A stretch of DNA of 64,000 nt from Leptasterias polaris (GCA_037783415.1 JAZGTN010000121.1:124001-188000), one strand, 5' to 3'; counted from the first letter of the stretch, positions 15,001 to 26,566 are shown. A program made the numbers and translations. Notes: generated by a model not told the origin, from the sequence alone.

Positions 15001-17200
15001 AACCTGACATCATTTTTGGATTGGCACAAAATTTACACCACTCGAAGGACAAGTTCTAGGGGTCATATGGCCGTATTGTTGGGGCGGAGAGACATTTTTA
15101 GATGGTGCTAGTGGTCAGAGAGTCACCCCTACCCAAAGAAAATGAGCTGTTTTAAAGCAAATTCAAAGTAAGTACGCTCAAATCAACCTGACATCATTTT
15201 TGGATTGGCACAAATTTTACACCACTCGTAGGTCAAGTTCAAGGGGTCATGTCGCCGAATTCTTGGGGCGGAGAGACATTTCCAGACGGCGCTAGCGGCC
15301 AGAGAGTCACCCCTACCAAAAGAAAAGGAAAGTTTTAAAAAGGCTAAGAAATAGTGCCTGAGGAAAACGTTGAGACCCTGAAATAAAGTTCCATCTATGG
15401 TTGACAATAACTCCTGATCACAGCATGCCAGAGAGAAAAATTTGTTTACCTGATTCTTCCCTGAATACTCCCAAATCTGAAATCAGAATGTGAGGGCCAG
15501 CAGGCGCCATCTTCATACCGCAAATTACCAGCGAGCGGGGACCATCCGAAGTCGGCGACGCAATAGCGACTTCAGTTGAACGAGCTGTTTTAAAACAAAT
15601 TCAAAGTAAGCACGGTCAAATCAACCTGACATCATTTTTGGATTGGCACAAAATTTATCCCACTCGAAGGTCAAGTTCTAGGGGGCATTTGGTCGAATTC
15701 TTGGGGCGGAGAGACATTTCTAGACGGCGCTAGTGGTCAGAGAGTCACCCCTACCCAAAGAAAATGAGCTGTTTTAAAGCAAATTCAAAGTAAGTACGCT
15801 CAAATCAACCTGACATCATTTTTGGAATGGCACAAATTTTACACCACTCGTAGGTCAAGTTCAAGGGGTCATGTGGCCGAATTCCTGGGGCGGAGAGACA
15901 TTTCTAGACGGCGCAAGCGGCCAGAGCGTCACCCCTACCCAAAGAAAATTAAAGTTTTAAAAAAGGCTAAGAAATAGTGCCTGCGGAAAACGTTGAGACC
16001 CTGAAATAAAGTTAAATCTACGGTTGTCAATAACTCCTGATCACAGCATGCCAGAGAGACAATTTTTTTTAACCTGATTCTTCCCTGAATACTCCCAAAT
16101 CCGAAAATCAGAATGTGAGGGCCAGCAGGCGCCATCTTCATACCGCAAATTTCCAGCGAGCGGGGACCATCCGAAGTCGACGCAATAGCGACTTCAGTTG
16201 AACGAGCTGTTTTAAAACAAATTCAAAGTAAGCACGCTCAAATCAACCTGACATCATTTTTGGATTGCCACAAATTTTACACCACTCGTAGGTCAAGTTC
16301 AAGGGGTCATGTGGCCGAATTCCTAGGGCGGAGAGACATTTCTAGACGGCGCTAGCGGCCACAGCGTCACCCCTACCCAAAGAAAATGAGAAGTTTTCAA
16401 GCAAATTCAAAGTAAGTACGCTCAAATCAACCTGACATCATTTTTGTATTGGCACAAATTTTACACCACACGTAGGTCAATTTCAAGGGGTCATGTGGCC
16501 GAATTCTTGGGGCGGAGAGACATTTCTAGACGGCGCTAGCGGCCAGAGAGTCACCCCTACCCAAAGAAAAGGAAAGTTTTAAAAAGGCTAAGAAATAGTG
16601 CCTGCGGAAAACGTTGAGACCCTGAAATAAAGTTCCATCTACGGTTGACAATAACTCCTGATCACAGCATGGGATGCCAGAGAGACAAATTTTGTTACCT
16701 GATTCTTCCCTGAATACTCCCAAATCCGAAAATCAGAATGTGAAGGCCAGCAGGCGCCATCGTCATACCGCAAATTACCAGCGAGTGGGGACCATCCGAA
16801 GTCGACGCAACAGCGACTTCAGTTTAACGAGCTGTTTTAAAACAAATTCAAAGTAAGCACGGTGAAATCAACCTGACATCATTTTTGGATTGGCACACAA
16901 TTTACACCACTCGTAGGTCAAGTTCAAGGCCGAATTCTTGGGGCGGAGAGACATTTCTAGACGGCGCTAGCGCGGCCAGAGAGTCACCCCTACCCAAAGA
17001 AAAGAAAGTTTTAAAAAGGCTAAGAAATAGTGCCTGCGGAAAACGTTGAGACCCTGAAATAAAGTTCCATCTACGGTTGACAATAACTCCTGATCACAGC
17101 ATGCCAGAGAGACAAATTTTGTTACCTGATTCTTCCCTGAATACTCCCAAATCCGAAAATCAGAATGTGAGGGCCAGCAGTCGCCATCTTCATACCGCAA
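12007..17200. repeat. Second higher-order satellite pattern with periods of 2,664 and 2,296 bp
   Basis: Long monomers near 12007, 14671 and 16967 are near-identical starts of successive units. The first unit is 2,664 bp and has three short monomers in a row (about 12361-12886). The second is 2,296 bp and has one. The difference, 368 bp, is exactly two 184-bp short monomers. The three-short form returns at about 17320-17846. Monomers here are more diverged than at 1-9192, with variants such as GTCGCCGAATT and CCGAAGTCGGCGACG. Confidence 0.8.
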
Positions 17201-19165
17201 ATTACCAGCGAGTGGGGACCATCCGAAGTCGACGCAATAGCGACTTCAGTTGAACGAGCTGTTTTAAAACAAATTCAAAGTAAGCACGGTCAAATCAACC
17301 TGACATCATTTTTGGATTGGCACAAAATTTACACCACTCGAAGGACAAGTTCTAGGGGTCATATGGCCGTATTGTTGGGGCGGAGAGACATTTTTAGATG
17401 GTGCTAGTGGTCAGAGAGTCACCCCTACCCAAAGAAAATGAGCTGTTTTAAAGCAAATTCAAAGTAAGTACGCTCAAATCAACCTGACATCATTTTTGGA
17501 TTGGTACAAATTTTACACCACTCGTAGGTCAAGTTCAAGGGGTCATGTGGCCGAATTCCTGGGGCGGAGAGACACATTTAGACGGCGCTAGCGGCCAGAG
17601 CGTCACCCCTACCCAAAGAAAATGAGAAGTTTTCAAGCAAATTCAAAGTAAGTACGCTCAAATCAACCTGACATCATTTTTGGATTGGTACAAATTTTAC
17701 ACCACTCGTAGGTCAAGTTCAAGGGGTCATGTTGCCGAATTCCTGGGGCGGAGAGACATTTCCAGACGGCGCTAGCGGCCACAGCGTCACCCCTACCCAA
17801 AGAAAATGAGAAGTTTTCAAGCAAATTCAAAGTAAGTACGCTCAAATCAACCTGACATCATTTTTGGATTGGCACAAATTTTACACCACTCGTAGGTCAA
17901 GTTCAAGGGGTCATGTCGCCGAATTCTTGGGGCGGAGAGACATTTCCAGACGGCGCTAGCGGCCAGAGAGTCACCCCTACCCAAAGAAAAGGAAAGTTTT
18001 AAAAAGGCTAAGAAATAGTGCCTGAGGAAAACGTTGAGACCCTGAAATAAAGTTCCATCTATGGTTGACAATAACTCCTGATCACAGCATGCCAGAGAGA
18101 AAAATTTGTTTACCTGATTCTTCCCTGAATACTCCCAAATCTGAAATCAGAATGTGAGGGCCAGCAGGCGCCATCTTCATACCGCAAATTACCAGCGAGT
18201 GGGGACCATCCGAAGTCGGCGACGCAATAGCGACTTCAGTTGAACGAGCTGTTTTAAAACAAATTCAAAGTAAGCACGGTCAAATCAACCTGACATCATT
18301 TTTGGATTGGCACAAAATTTACCCCACTCGAAGGTCAAGTTCTAGGGGGCATTTGGTCGAATTCTTGGGGCGGAGAGACATTTCTAGACGGCGCTAGTGG
18401 TCAGAGAGTCACCCCTACCCAAAGAAAATGAGCTGTTTTAAAGCAAATTCAAAGTAAGTACGCTCAAATCAACCTGACATCATTTTTGGAATGGCACAAA
18501 TTTTACACCACTCGTAGGTCAAGTTCAAGGGGTCATGTGGCCGAATTCCTGGGGCGGAGAGACATTTCTAGACGGCGCAAGCGGCCAGAGCGTCACCCCT
18601 ACCCAAAGAAAATTAAAGTTTAAAAAAAGGCTAAGAAATAGTGCCTGCGGAAAACGTTGAGACCCTGAAATAAAGTTAAATCTACGGTTGTCAATAACTC
18701 CTGATCACAGCATGCCAGAGAGACAATTTTTTTAACCTGATTCTTCCCTGAATACTCCCAAATCCGAAAATCAGAATGTGAGGGCCAGCAGGCGCCATCT
18801 TCATACCGCAAATTTCCAGCGAGCGGGGACCATCCGAAGTCGACGCAATAGCGACTTCAGTTGAACGAGCTGTTTTAAAACAAATTCAAAGTAAGCACGC
18901 TCAAATCAACCTGACATCATTTTTGGATTGCCACAAATTTTACACCACTCGTAGGTCAAGTTCAAGGGGTCATGTGGCCGAATTCCTGGGGCGGAGAGAC
19001 ATTTCTAGACGGCGGTAGCGGCCACAGCGTCACCCCTACCCAAAGAAAATGAGAAGTTTTCAAGCAAATTCAAAGTAAGTACGCTCAAATCAACCTGACA
19101 TCATTTTGGATTGGCATAAATTTTACACCACTCGTAGGTCAAGTTCAAGGGGTCATGTGGCCGAA

Positions 19166-21055
19166 TGTACCTCGGAACGCAGCGGGCGCCGCCAAAAGCC
19201 TACCGTACTTTGAGGACTTTTTGCCTCTGAACTCGAGCCGATTACCCGAACCTCGGAGAATCTGCTTTTCTGTCCGTTTATTGGGCCCCTTTTTGGCAAA
19301 AGTCCGAGGAGTTTCATGTTTTTACTCCAAGAGCTTGTGCAGCCAATTTTTGGCCGTCTCACACGGGGAATTTTTTTCTCGGCCCGCTAAAAAAAATTTC
19401 CGAGGAATATTTTTCCCGAAAAATTTCCAAAGTCCCAATTTTTTGTTCAAATTTTGTATTTGTTCCCAATTTTTCCCCCTCGAATTTCTGGGGTCTAGGT
19501 AGTGTGGCCATGACGCACCGCCGGTTGGCGGGGGCCGCAGCTCGTCCTTTCCCCGCAGAACTCTCCACCCCTTCTCGGTGCTTGTAACTCTGCTCTTTGG
19601 GCCCTAGCGGCACCCAGGGGAGGCTACCCCCGGGGCCCGCGACCAAAGCAGACCCTCTCCAGGTATTCCAGCTACCTCTAAATTGTGTCCCGGGGCCAAC
19701 CTGACCGGCCAGGGGGTGCCGGCAGGAGCTCCACCCTGACCCATCACCTTGCGCCTCCAAACGAATAAAACTCCGTACTTTGCTGTCTTTGCACCCAGAC
19801 AAGGGGTAGCCGAGCGGCTCTGGACCCGGGCAGACCCTCGCCGCCCTGGCACGCTCGGTCTTTGGTTTACCGGGGACATGTCTTCAGAGCCGCCTCGTGG
19901 GTGTCGCAGCGCCTCTAGCCCCCATGAGCCTTCTCCTCCGATTGCCTCCGAGTCCGTACTTTGCGTACTTCCAGGAGGGTCCTCTCTGGACCCAGGCAAG
20001 GGGTAGCCCAGCGCCCTGGACCCAGGCAGACCCTCGCCGCTCTTGCACGCTCGCTTTGCTTTACCGGCCGGGGCCTTGTCCTCAGAGCCGCTTCGTGGGT
20101 GTCTGAGCGCCTCCAGCCCCCATCAGCCGTCTCCTCCGAATGCCTCCGTCTTCGTACTTTGCCGTCTTCTCGGAGGGTCCTCACCTCGACCAGACAACGG
20201 GTTGCCCAGCGGCTCGGGAAAGTGGCTAACCCTCGCAGCCCATGCACGCTCGGTCCTTTATTTACCGTTGCCTTGCCTCGTGGGTGTCGCAGCATCTCCG
20301 GTCCCCATCAGCCTGCGCCTCCGAACGCCTCCGACTCCGTACTTTGCAGCCTTCTCTGCATACAGGCAGGGGTAGCCCAGAGGACCTGTTCTCCCGGTCG
20401 CCTTCTCCTCCGAACACCTCAGACTACGTACTTTAGACATAAGGACCTAAGGAAAAGTTTTGGGTATTTTTTGAGGATTTGAGGCGTTCTGTACGCTCGA
20501 GAACAGAATGTATTGTGGGAATGATGAAGGCACACTGTCCTCTCTCAACCCTCTACTTCTACATCGACCCTTGCCTGGGGGATGCCTGCTCTCGTTCGCC
20601 ATGGGACGGTTGCTTGTTTACCGGTCGCGAGTTGGGGGGGCGGTACCGCCCTGCAACAAGGGGGGGGTAGTCTGACTGCAGTCGGGTATCCCTTGCATGT
20701 GGGCGCGAACTCCCCTCCGTTCTCTCGGCTCGGGTGGGGGATATCGAGGGGAGACGCCGGTTTCCGCGGCCCGGGGTGGGTCCTCGTCCTCCTCCCCGAC
20801 CACCCTGCAGACTGGCCGGAAGGGCGGGCGATTTTCTCTCCCCTGCCGCGGTCAGGCTTCTCGGTCACTCTCGTCTCCATACCCGACATTGTTTGTTTGT
20901 CTCTCTCCGGCCGACTTGCCGGTGCGCCGGGTCCCGGTCCTCCAGGCCTCCTTCCTTTCCCGGGGGGAGGGTCCTCCGTTGTCGCGGGACCCGGGTGTTG
21001 CCCGGCCTGAGTGCCGCTAGAACCCAAAGGGCCGTGGAGCGCAAAGTACGGAGGT
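19166..21055. repeat. GC-rich block with spaced CGTACTTTG motifs, ribosomal-spacer-like
   Basis: Base composition changes sharply from the flanking AT-rich arrays to strongly GC-rich DNA with runs of C and G. A degenerate subrepeat of about 180-200 bp runs from about 19770 to 20430. Each copy holds TCCGTACTTTG or a near variant (19774, 19955, 20153, 20338, 20427), GACCCAGGCAGACCCTCGCC and GCACGCTCGGTC. The motif also occurs at 19204 and, inverted, at 21042-21050, so it marks both edges. The composition and the neighbouring subrepeats resemble a ribosomal intergenic spacer and external transcribed spacer, but no 18S, 5.8S, 28S or 5S sequence was seen. Open frames up to 173 codons on both strands look like by-products of the GC content. 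Confidence 0.45.
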
Positions 21056-21059
21056 TTTA

Positions 21060-22235
21060 ATGGTTTTTTAGGTGCAGGGTAGTTTGATAATATTTTTCCG
21101 CTCAGGAGCTAAGGCTAGAGATGTAACAAACAGATCTATGAAGAAAAATGTTACAATTTCATAAATTAAAGGTGACACAAATTTCGTCAAAGTTAGGTAT
21201 ATTTTACATACTTTGTACATTGTGTGGCTAGCAATGTATTAAGCACGTACTAATTTGAGACAATGTTTAATTAGTTGGGCTGAGCTAACTAGTGAGCTGA
21301 GAATATTTTTCCGCCCAGGAGATATGGCTAGGGATGTAACAAACAGATTTATGAAGAAAAATATTAAAATATCATTAATTAAAGGTGACACAAATTTCGT
21401 CAAAGTTAGATATGTTTTACATACTTTGTACATTGTGTGGCTATACACTTGCTAATTTGCGACAATGTTTAATTAGTTGGGCTGAGCTAATTAGTGGCCT
21501 GAGAAAAAATTTCCGCTCAGGATATATGGCCAGGGATGTACCAAACAGATCTAGGAAGAAAAATATTAAAATTTCATAAATTAAAGGTGACACAAATTTC
21601 GTCAAAGTTAGATATGTTTTACATATACTTTGTATTGTGTGGCTATACACTTGCTAATTTGAGACAATCTTTAATTAGTTGGGCTGAGCTCATTAGTGGC
21701 CTGAGAATATTATTCTGCTCAGGAGATATGGCCAGGGATGTACCAAACAGATCTATGAAAAAAATATATTAAAATTTCATAAATTAAAGGTGACACAAAT
21801 TTCGTCAAAGTTAGGTATGTTACACGTACTTTGTACATTGTGTGGCTATCAAGGTAAACACTTGCTAATTTGAGACAATCTTTAATTAGTTGGGCTGAGC
21901 TAATTAGTGGCCTGAGAATATTTTTCCGCTCAGGAGATATGGCTAGGGATGTAACAAACAGATCTATGTGTTAAAAAAAAAAAATATCATAAATTAAAGG
22001 TGACACAACTTTCGTCAAAGTTAGGTATGTTACACGTACTTTGTACATTGTGTGGCTATCAAGGTAAACACTTGCTAATTTGAGACAATCTTTAATCAGT
22101 TGGGCTGAGCTAATTAGTGGCCTGAGAATATGTTTCCGCTCGAGAGATATGGCCAGGGATATAACAAACAGATCTATGAAAAAAAATATTAAAATTTCAT
22201 AAATTAAAGGTGACACAACCTTAGTTAAAGTAGGC
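21060..22235. repeat. Tandem array, ~202-211-bp unit, about five copies plus ends
   Basis: Each unit carries AAAGGTGACACAAATTTCGT, GGGCTGAGCTAATTAGTGG, a CCGCTCAGGAGATATGG segment and a run of A. The landmark GGGCTGAGC falls at 21277, 21479, 21681, 21892 and 22102. Copies differ by substitutions and by a short insertion (ATCAAGGTAA) that lengthens the later units. Frames of 60-90 codons inside it are degenerate between copies and are not taken as genes. Confidence 0.9.
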
Positions 22236-22301
22236 ATGTAGCACACACCGTCTTTGTGTTGTTATTGACATGTAGTGACGGTCTTTAGCGGAAATTTTGA
22301 A

Positions 22302-22364
22302 ATTCGGTGCTGAGGAGAAATTCGGTGCTGGGCCTGATTCGGTGCTGGGCCCAAATTCGGTGCT
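22302..22364. repeat. Short direct repeat ATTCGGTGCT, four copies
   Basis: ATTCGGTGCT occurs at 22302, 22320, 22337 and 22355, separated by 7-8 bases, with GGGCC after the second and third copies. No role is evident. Confidence 0.8.
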
Positions 22365-22596
22365 CACTTCAGCCTGGTTAATTATCATAATTTGTAACCC
22401 CATAGAATCTTTTGAATGTTAACGTTTTGGGGATCGTGCAATTAATAGGGTGTGTAATTATAAGATTCTAGCACAACCTGGGGGTTCTGCGTTTCAACTT
22501 TTATGGATACTTGATAATTTTAGTCATTTAAGTTGGCCCTATTTTACTTGGTAGTAAAGAATGGCTTCACGAAAGTTGGTATAAACAACATACAAA

Positions 22597-23247
22597 AAGA
22601 GAAATTATTTGGCCAAGATGGTTCAACACGGAGGTCCATTTTTTATGTTCTATTCTTCATCGGAAAATTATTAAAAAATCACAAACCACTCTCCATATAT
22701 GTGACCTCATTTCTATCCCAAAAAATAATATGCTCTTTACTTCGGAAAGTGACTTAAAACACGTCTTTTGACAGCCGGTCCTATAGAGCTCTCTGTGTAC
22801 ACCACACCGGCGTGGTGTGTGCACACACATACATAAAGAAATAATTATTTAGCCAAGATGGTTCAACACGGAGGTCCATTTTTTATGTTCTATTCTTCGT
22901 CGGAAAATTATAAAAAAATCACAAACCACTCTCTATATATGTGACCTCATTTCTATCCAAAAAAATAATATGTTCTTTACTTCGGAAAGTGACTTAAAAT
23001 ACGTCTTTTGACAGCCCGTCCTATAGAACTCTCTGTGTACACCACACCGGCATGGTGTGTGCACACACATACATAACGAAATAATTATTTAGCCAAGATG
23101 GTTCAACACGGAGGTCCATTTTTTATGTTCTATTCTTCATCGGAAAATTATTAAAAAATCACAAACCACTCTCCATATATGTGACCTCATTTCTATCCCA
23201 AAAAATAATATGCTCTTTACTTCGGAAAGTGACTTAAAACACGTCTC
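22597..23247. repeat. Tandem array of a 240-bp unit, nearly three copies
   Basis: GCCAAGATGGTTCAACACGG recurs near 22612, 22852 and 23092. The units are nearly identical and the third is truncated after GACTTAAAACACGTCT. The unit junction holds an imperfect palindrome, ACCACACCGGCGTGGTGTG (22801-22819), with a variant in the next unit. No coding function is seen. Confidence 0.9.
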
Positions 23248-25163
23248 AAGATTCAAATGTCTTTTCCCTTCTTGTATTTTATATCTGTTTTTGTCCATCT
23301 GTTGTATTTGAAAGAATTCGGTGGAGATTGTCTAATAAACAAACAAACAAACAAACTATTCCAGTGGAGCCTTACACAAAATACATGTTTCTAAGTTTTG
23401 GTAAAAGGAGAGGAGACTCTTTGCTTGGCAAGTCAAAACTCAAACCACAAAAATTGTATTGTTTACATCGAGCAAATTTCGAAAATCTAATTTTTTCTCA
23501 TTTTACTAAATTGCAAAATTGTTAACTTTACTTGATAAACAACACTTTTTCTACAGCCTTTAATTCACATATTTAGGCTATCGATTGGTGGAAGAAATTA
23601 ATTCAAAACGATTAAAAAGAGAGACAACTTACAAGCGAAGTGGTTCCTGATGCAGCGCAGACAGCAGCAAGACCAACGGGAGAATCGGGCTTGATGCACA
23701 GCACGGTGAATTCCTTGAAAAGGCCACAGAGCGGTGCGGTGTACGGGGATCGAGCAGGCAACGCGTTCCCTTAACACACACACCCAACCTATCCCATTAA
23801 ACGAGGCCAAGGTTAATCAACAATAGCGCCCTCTGTTGTTTGGCATTGCACACTTTCATTGGTGTACATTTTTTCAGGACGCGTCTTTCTAAGGTCATTG
23901 TTGGGGAACCCGTGAACTTGGGTGGCACACCTGCGTTCTTTCAGTTTGATTGGTCCATTTCCCCCCACCCCCCAGGGGCGTGGTCCCCGGATTTACAGCT
24001 AGTTTGCATTGTAAAAAAGCATTCAAGTTTGTTTTAAAAAAAATAAAATCTAAACAAGTCTGAAATTGCAAACAAATATTATCTCTGTAGAATTAAGGTT
24101 TGTTTTTCAACTGAAATAGTGAAAAAATCACTATTTGTGAAGAATTACCAGAAAATTATTTTAAAAAATTCTTTACCAGCTATATTCATATCAGTTACTT
24201 TCAAAATTGTGAATAAAATTTACTGAAAGGAAAAATTAATCAAAGAATACCTTAAAAACACTTCCTATTTTAAATATGGTAAGACAAAATTTCAAATTTC
24301 AGTTAAAGTTTAAACATTTAAATGTAAAATATATCAAGTCTATATCTAGCTATGTTAAAACAATGTTGCTTCAGCTTCAAGCAGTTGTCACACTACAACA
24401 CAGAACGCATTGAAGACTCTTTTCAGAGCCAACACTCCTCCCAAAAGAGATTTTACAAATGGTTTGAATCCGCAAGTTTACCATTTAAAGTTACTTCTTA
24501 CAAAACACATTGCCAAGTGTTTCAGAAGGGCAGTGAGTAAATGAAAAGAAAATTACATATTGAGATATCAATTCGGTTATCCTACTGCATGAAATAATCC
24601 ACAATTAAGAAGTACTTAACAAGTACAGTGGTGTTGATTCATTTCGTCATAAATTTTAATCTTCACTCATTTAGATTTACAAAACGTTTTACAAAATTAA
24701 AGATGATAATCGAACCTTTGAATCGTACTTGCAATTCTTCAAAATGAAGTCCGTTTCATCTTACAAGCTTACAAAACAAATTCAGAATATTAGCACAAGA
24801 ATTTTAACTACATTCCATGAAAGTCTGGAATTGTTCTCATACAAAACTTTTGCATAAAAAAGTATATAAAAACAGCCATTTTGAAAACATCTTAATCTCA
24901 ACAACCTATATGCTGTATAAAAAATAATAAAAAATCATTTCTTCGGTGCAAACTTATGGCAGTTTCTGAATTGGCGGCTACAGCTATTGGCACAAAAATA
25001 CTGAGCAAACTGAATGAAGAAAAAAATTAACTATTGTTTCAAACTGCTTCCCAAGTACAATGAGCTCTGGTATAAATGCAAAAAGCAGTAAGGCCTCATA
25101 TTTTGTTTCAAATTAACAAACATAATCCATTTTTATAAGAGCGCTATTATTATGCTGCACACC
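23248..25163. other. AT-rich intergenic DNA with no convincing gene
   Basis: Apart from an (AAAC)n microsatellite near 23337-23357 and a weak candidate exon (23633-23769), this stretch shows no tandem array, splice pattern or conserved protein segment. It separates the arrays on the left from the repeat-rich DNA downstream of CD36-family gene A. Confidence 0.5.
23633..23769 (-). CDS. Weak candidate internal exon of an unidentified gene
   Basis: On the minus strand an open segment ends in a good donor (CTT|GTAAGT at 23633/23632) and reads ...LFKEFTVLCIKPDSPVGL... before AAVCAASGTTSL. It is more GC-rich and more protein-like than its surroundings. The upstream side has a TAA and only a poor possible acceptor at 23770, and there is no in-frame ATG. 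No matching exon was found on either side and no family was recognised. It could be an exon, a retroposed fragment or chance. Confidence 0.15.
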
Positions 25164-25183
25164 GGGGGGGGGGGGGGGGGGGG
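25164..25183 (+). repeat. Run of 20 G
   Basis: An uninterrupted run of 20 G, followed directly by a sequence related to the CATGAAATTGGGCCC element family. It could form G-quadruplex DNA; assembly of such runs is error-prone. Confidence 0.9.
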
Positions 25184-25397
25184 CTAATTTCATAGAGCTG
25201 ATTAAACTGAACATTTTGCTTTACAGTTTTCTGCTAAGCAAAACTAAGCAGGACACCTGTCACGAACAGTACATATGACATGGTATTTTGGCTGGTAACC
25301 TTTTTCCGGTGTGCAAAATTGTCTTGTGGTTGGCTACACTTTTTACTTAAGCATCTCTATGAAATTGGGCAATGGGCCCAACTTCATAGAGAGCTAC
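25184..25397. mobile_element. Degenerate inverted-repeat element of the AATTGGGCCC family
   Basis: It opens with CTAATTTCATAGAGCTGATT and ends with CTCTATGAAATTGGGCAATGGGCCCAACTTCATAGAG. Segments such as ATTTTGGCTGGTAA recur at 56640-56760. These are the outer-element landmarks of the nested pair at 52285-52715. The boundaries are approximate and no coding capacity is seen. Confidence 0.5.
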
Positions 25398-25783
25398 TTA
25401 AAGGCACTGGACACGTTTGGTAATTGTCAAAGACCAGTATTCTCACTTGGTGTAACCCAACATATGCATAAAATAATAAACCTGTGAAAATTTGGGCTAA
25501 TTGGTCATCGAAGTTGCAAGAAAATAATGAAAGAAAAATCACACCCTTGTTGCACAAATTTGTGTGCTTTCAGATGCCTGAAAAAGGCTTCAGGCCTGAA
25601 GTCTTTTTCAGATTCAAATATTTTAGTGAGAAATTACCTCTTTCTCAAAAACTACATTACTTCAGAGGGAGTCATTTCTCACAATGTTTTATACTATCAA
25701 CAGCTCTCCGTTGCTCGTTACCAAGTAAGTTTTTATGCTAATATATATTTTGTGTAATTACCAAACATGTCCAGTGCCTTTAA
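25398..25783. mobile_element. MITE with TTAA ends (AGGCACTGGACACG family)
   Basis: Terminal inverted repeats AGGCACTGGACACGTTTGGT (25402) and its near-perfect complement (ending 25779) are flanked on both sides by TTAA, at 25398-25401 and 25780-25783. The interior (378 bp in all) has no usable frame beyond 85 codons. TTAA target duplication is the hallmark of piggyBac-type transposition, so this is probably a non-autonomous passenger of such a transposase. Confidence 0.8.
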
Positions 25784-26282
25784 GTGCAACAATTTGCTTA
25801 GTACAAAACAATTTTTAGGGTCAAGAGTCACTGCTGACAAGAAAGTCTGAACATTTCGATCCAGATCTTTTACAAAATATTGAAGTAACGAAATGTCCAC
25901 CTTTTGGTAATCTCTGGAGTTATAGATTTCAAGGAGCTTCTCGGCACAGTATCCTAAGCACAAGAGAGAGATCAAAGTGCAGGATATTTTTTTCCCTGAG
26001 GAAAATTACTGCAGTTTTTTTTCACTGGGCATACAAGTCTGAATTGAGATTAAAGTTTAAAATTTTACATCCCTGAATTTTCTCACTGGACGACAGTTAC
26101 CAACCAAAAAATACTGGTTCCCTGTTTATTTTCCCCCAAGCAAGCGGCCTTATGAAACTGGGCTCAGACTACAATAACAAAATTAGTTGCGATGATTGAT
26201 ACTAATTAGGGTTGCTATGGGAACATTTTGTGGATGATTGGTGGCAGCAGACTAACCAGGTGAATCCATTTTTATCGGTTAA

Positions 26283-26566
26283 TAGACCTTTCTACAGCAA
26301 CGTCACAGCCTGAGTTTTTGCCAACCGAGGTTGGAAAAGTACGGAAAGCCATAACTGCAAATCTCAAACAAATAGCCATAGTTTGTAGCAATGTTCAAAA
26401 ATATTCAAAAATAGTGTTGAATTCGTTGGAAACAAATTAACCAATCATGGAAGGTATTTCAGTTCATGAATCTTTACAGAAAATGTTGATTGCAATTGAA
26501 CGTTTTGCTAAAATTTGGCCGTCCATGCCAACCGGCACACTTTGTTTATCAACAATGGAAAGGTCT
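26283..26566 (+). mobile_element. MITE with TAGACCTTTC ends, copy 1
   Basis: It begins TAGACCTTTC and ends GAAAGGTCTA, a 10-bp inverted repeat, with internal landmarks CCAACCGAGGTTGG and CCGTCCATGCCAACCGG. Copies lie at 29760-30065 (opposite orientation) and 52801-53129. It lies about 1.1 kb beyond the stop codon of gene A. Confidence 0.8.

Larger units (their letters stand above)
1..19165. repeat. Satellite array of long (~437 bp) and short (~184 bp) monomers
   Basis: The whole stretch is tandem copies of one sequence family. Every monomer opens with a segment like AATTTACACCACTCGTAGGT and closes with CATCATTTTTGGATTGGCAC. About 32 long monomers (for example 1-437) alternate irregularly with short ones (for example 438-621). 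The long form carries 253 bp that the short form lacks. Long monomers hold open frames of 60-77 codons on the minus strand, but these recur only because the monomer recurs; they change length and frame between copies and show no known domain. The array is cut off inside a monomer near 19165, where GC-rich DNA begins. It may be a chromosomal satellite or the subrepeat part of a ribosomal spacer; the sequence alone does not decide. Its left end is outside the window. Confidence 0.95.

Noticed and set aside
1..19165. Dozens of 60-77-codon minus-strand frames sharing CCDQELLSTVDGTLFQGL, as a possible multigene family of small proteins
   Set aside because: They repeat only because the monomer repeats. 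Frame, start and stop shift with small indels, there is no signal peptide or domain, and overlapping frames on the other strand recur equally.
19155..21060. Open frames of 100-173 codons on both strands in the GC-rich block
   Set aside because: Long frames on all strands are expected in GC-rich DNA. They are rich in R, P, G and S, follow the subrepeats and match no family known to me.
1..23247. Regular repeats as a CRISPR array
   Set aside because: The units are hundreds of bases long without unique spacers, and the surrounding DNA is eukaryotic with introns and SINEs.
23598..23810. 70-codon minus-strand frame as a gene
   Set aside because: It lacks an ATG start and its residues look random; another frame of the same DNA looks more protein-like and is listed only as a weak candidate.
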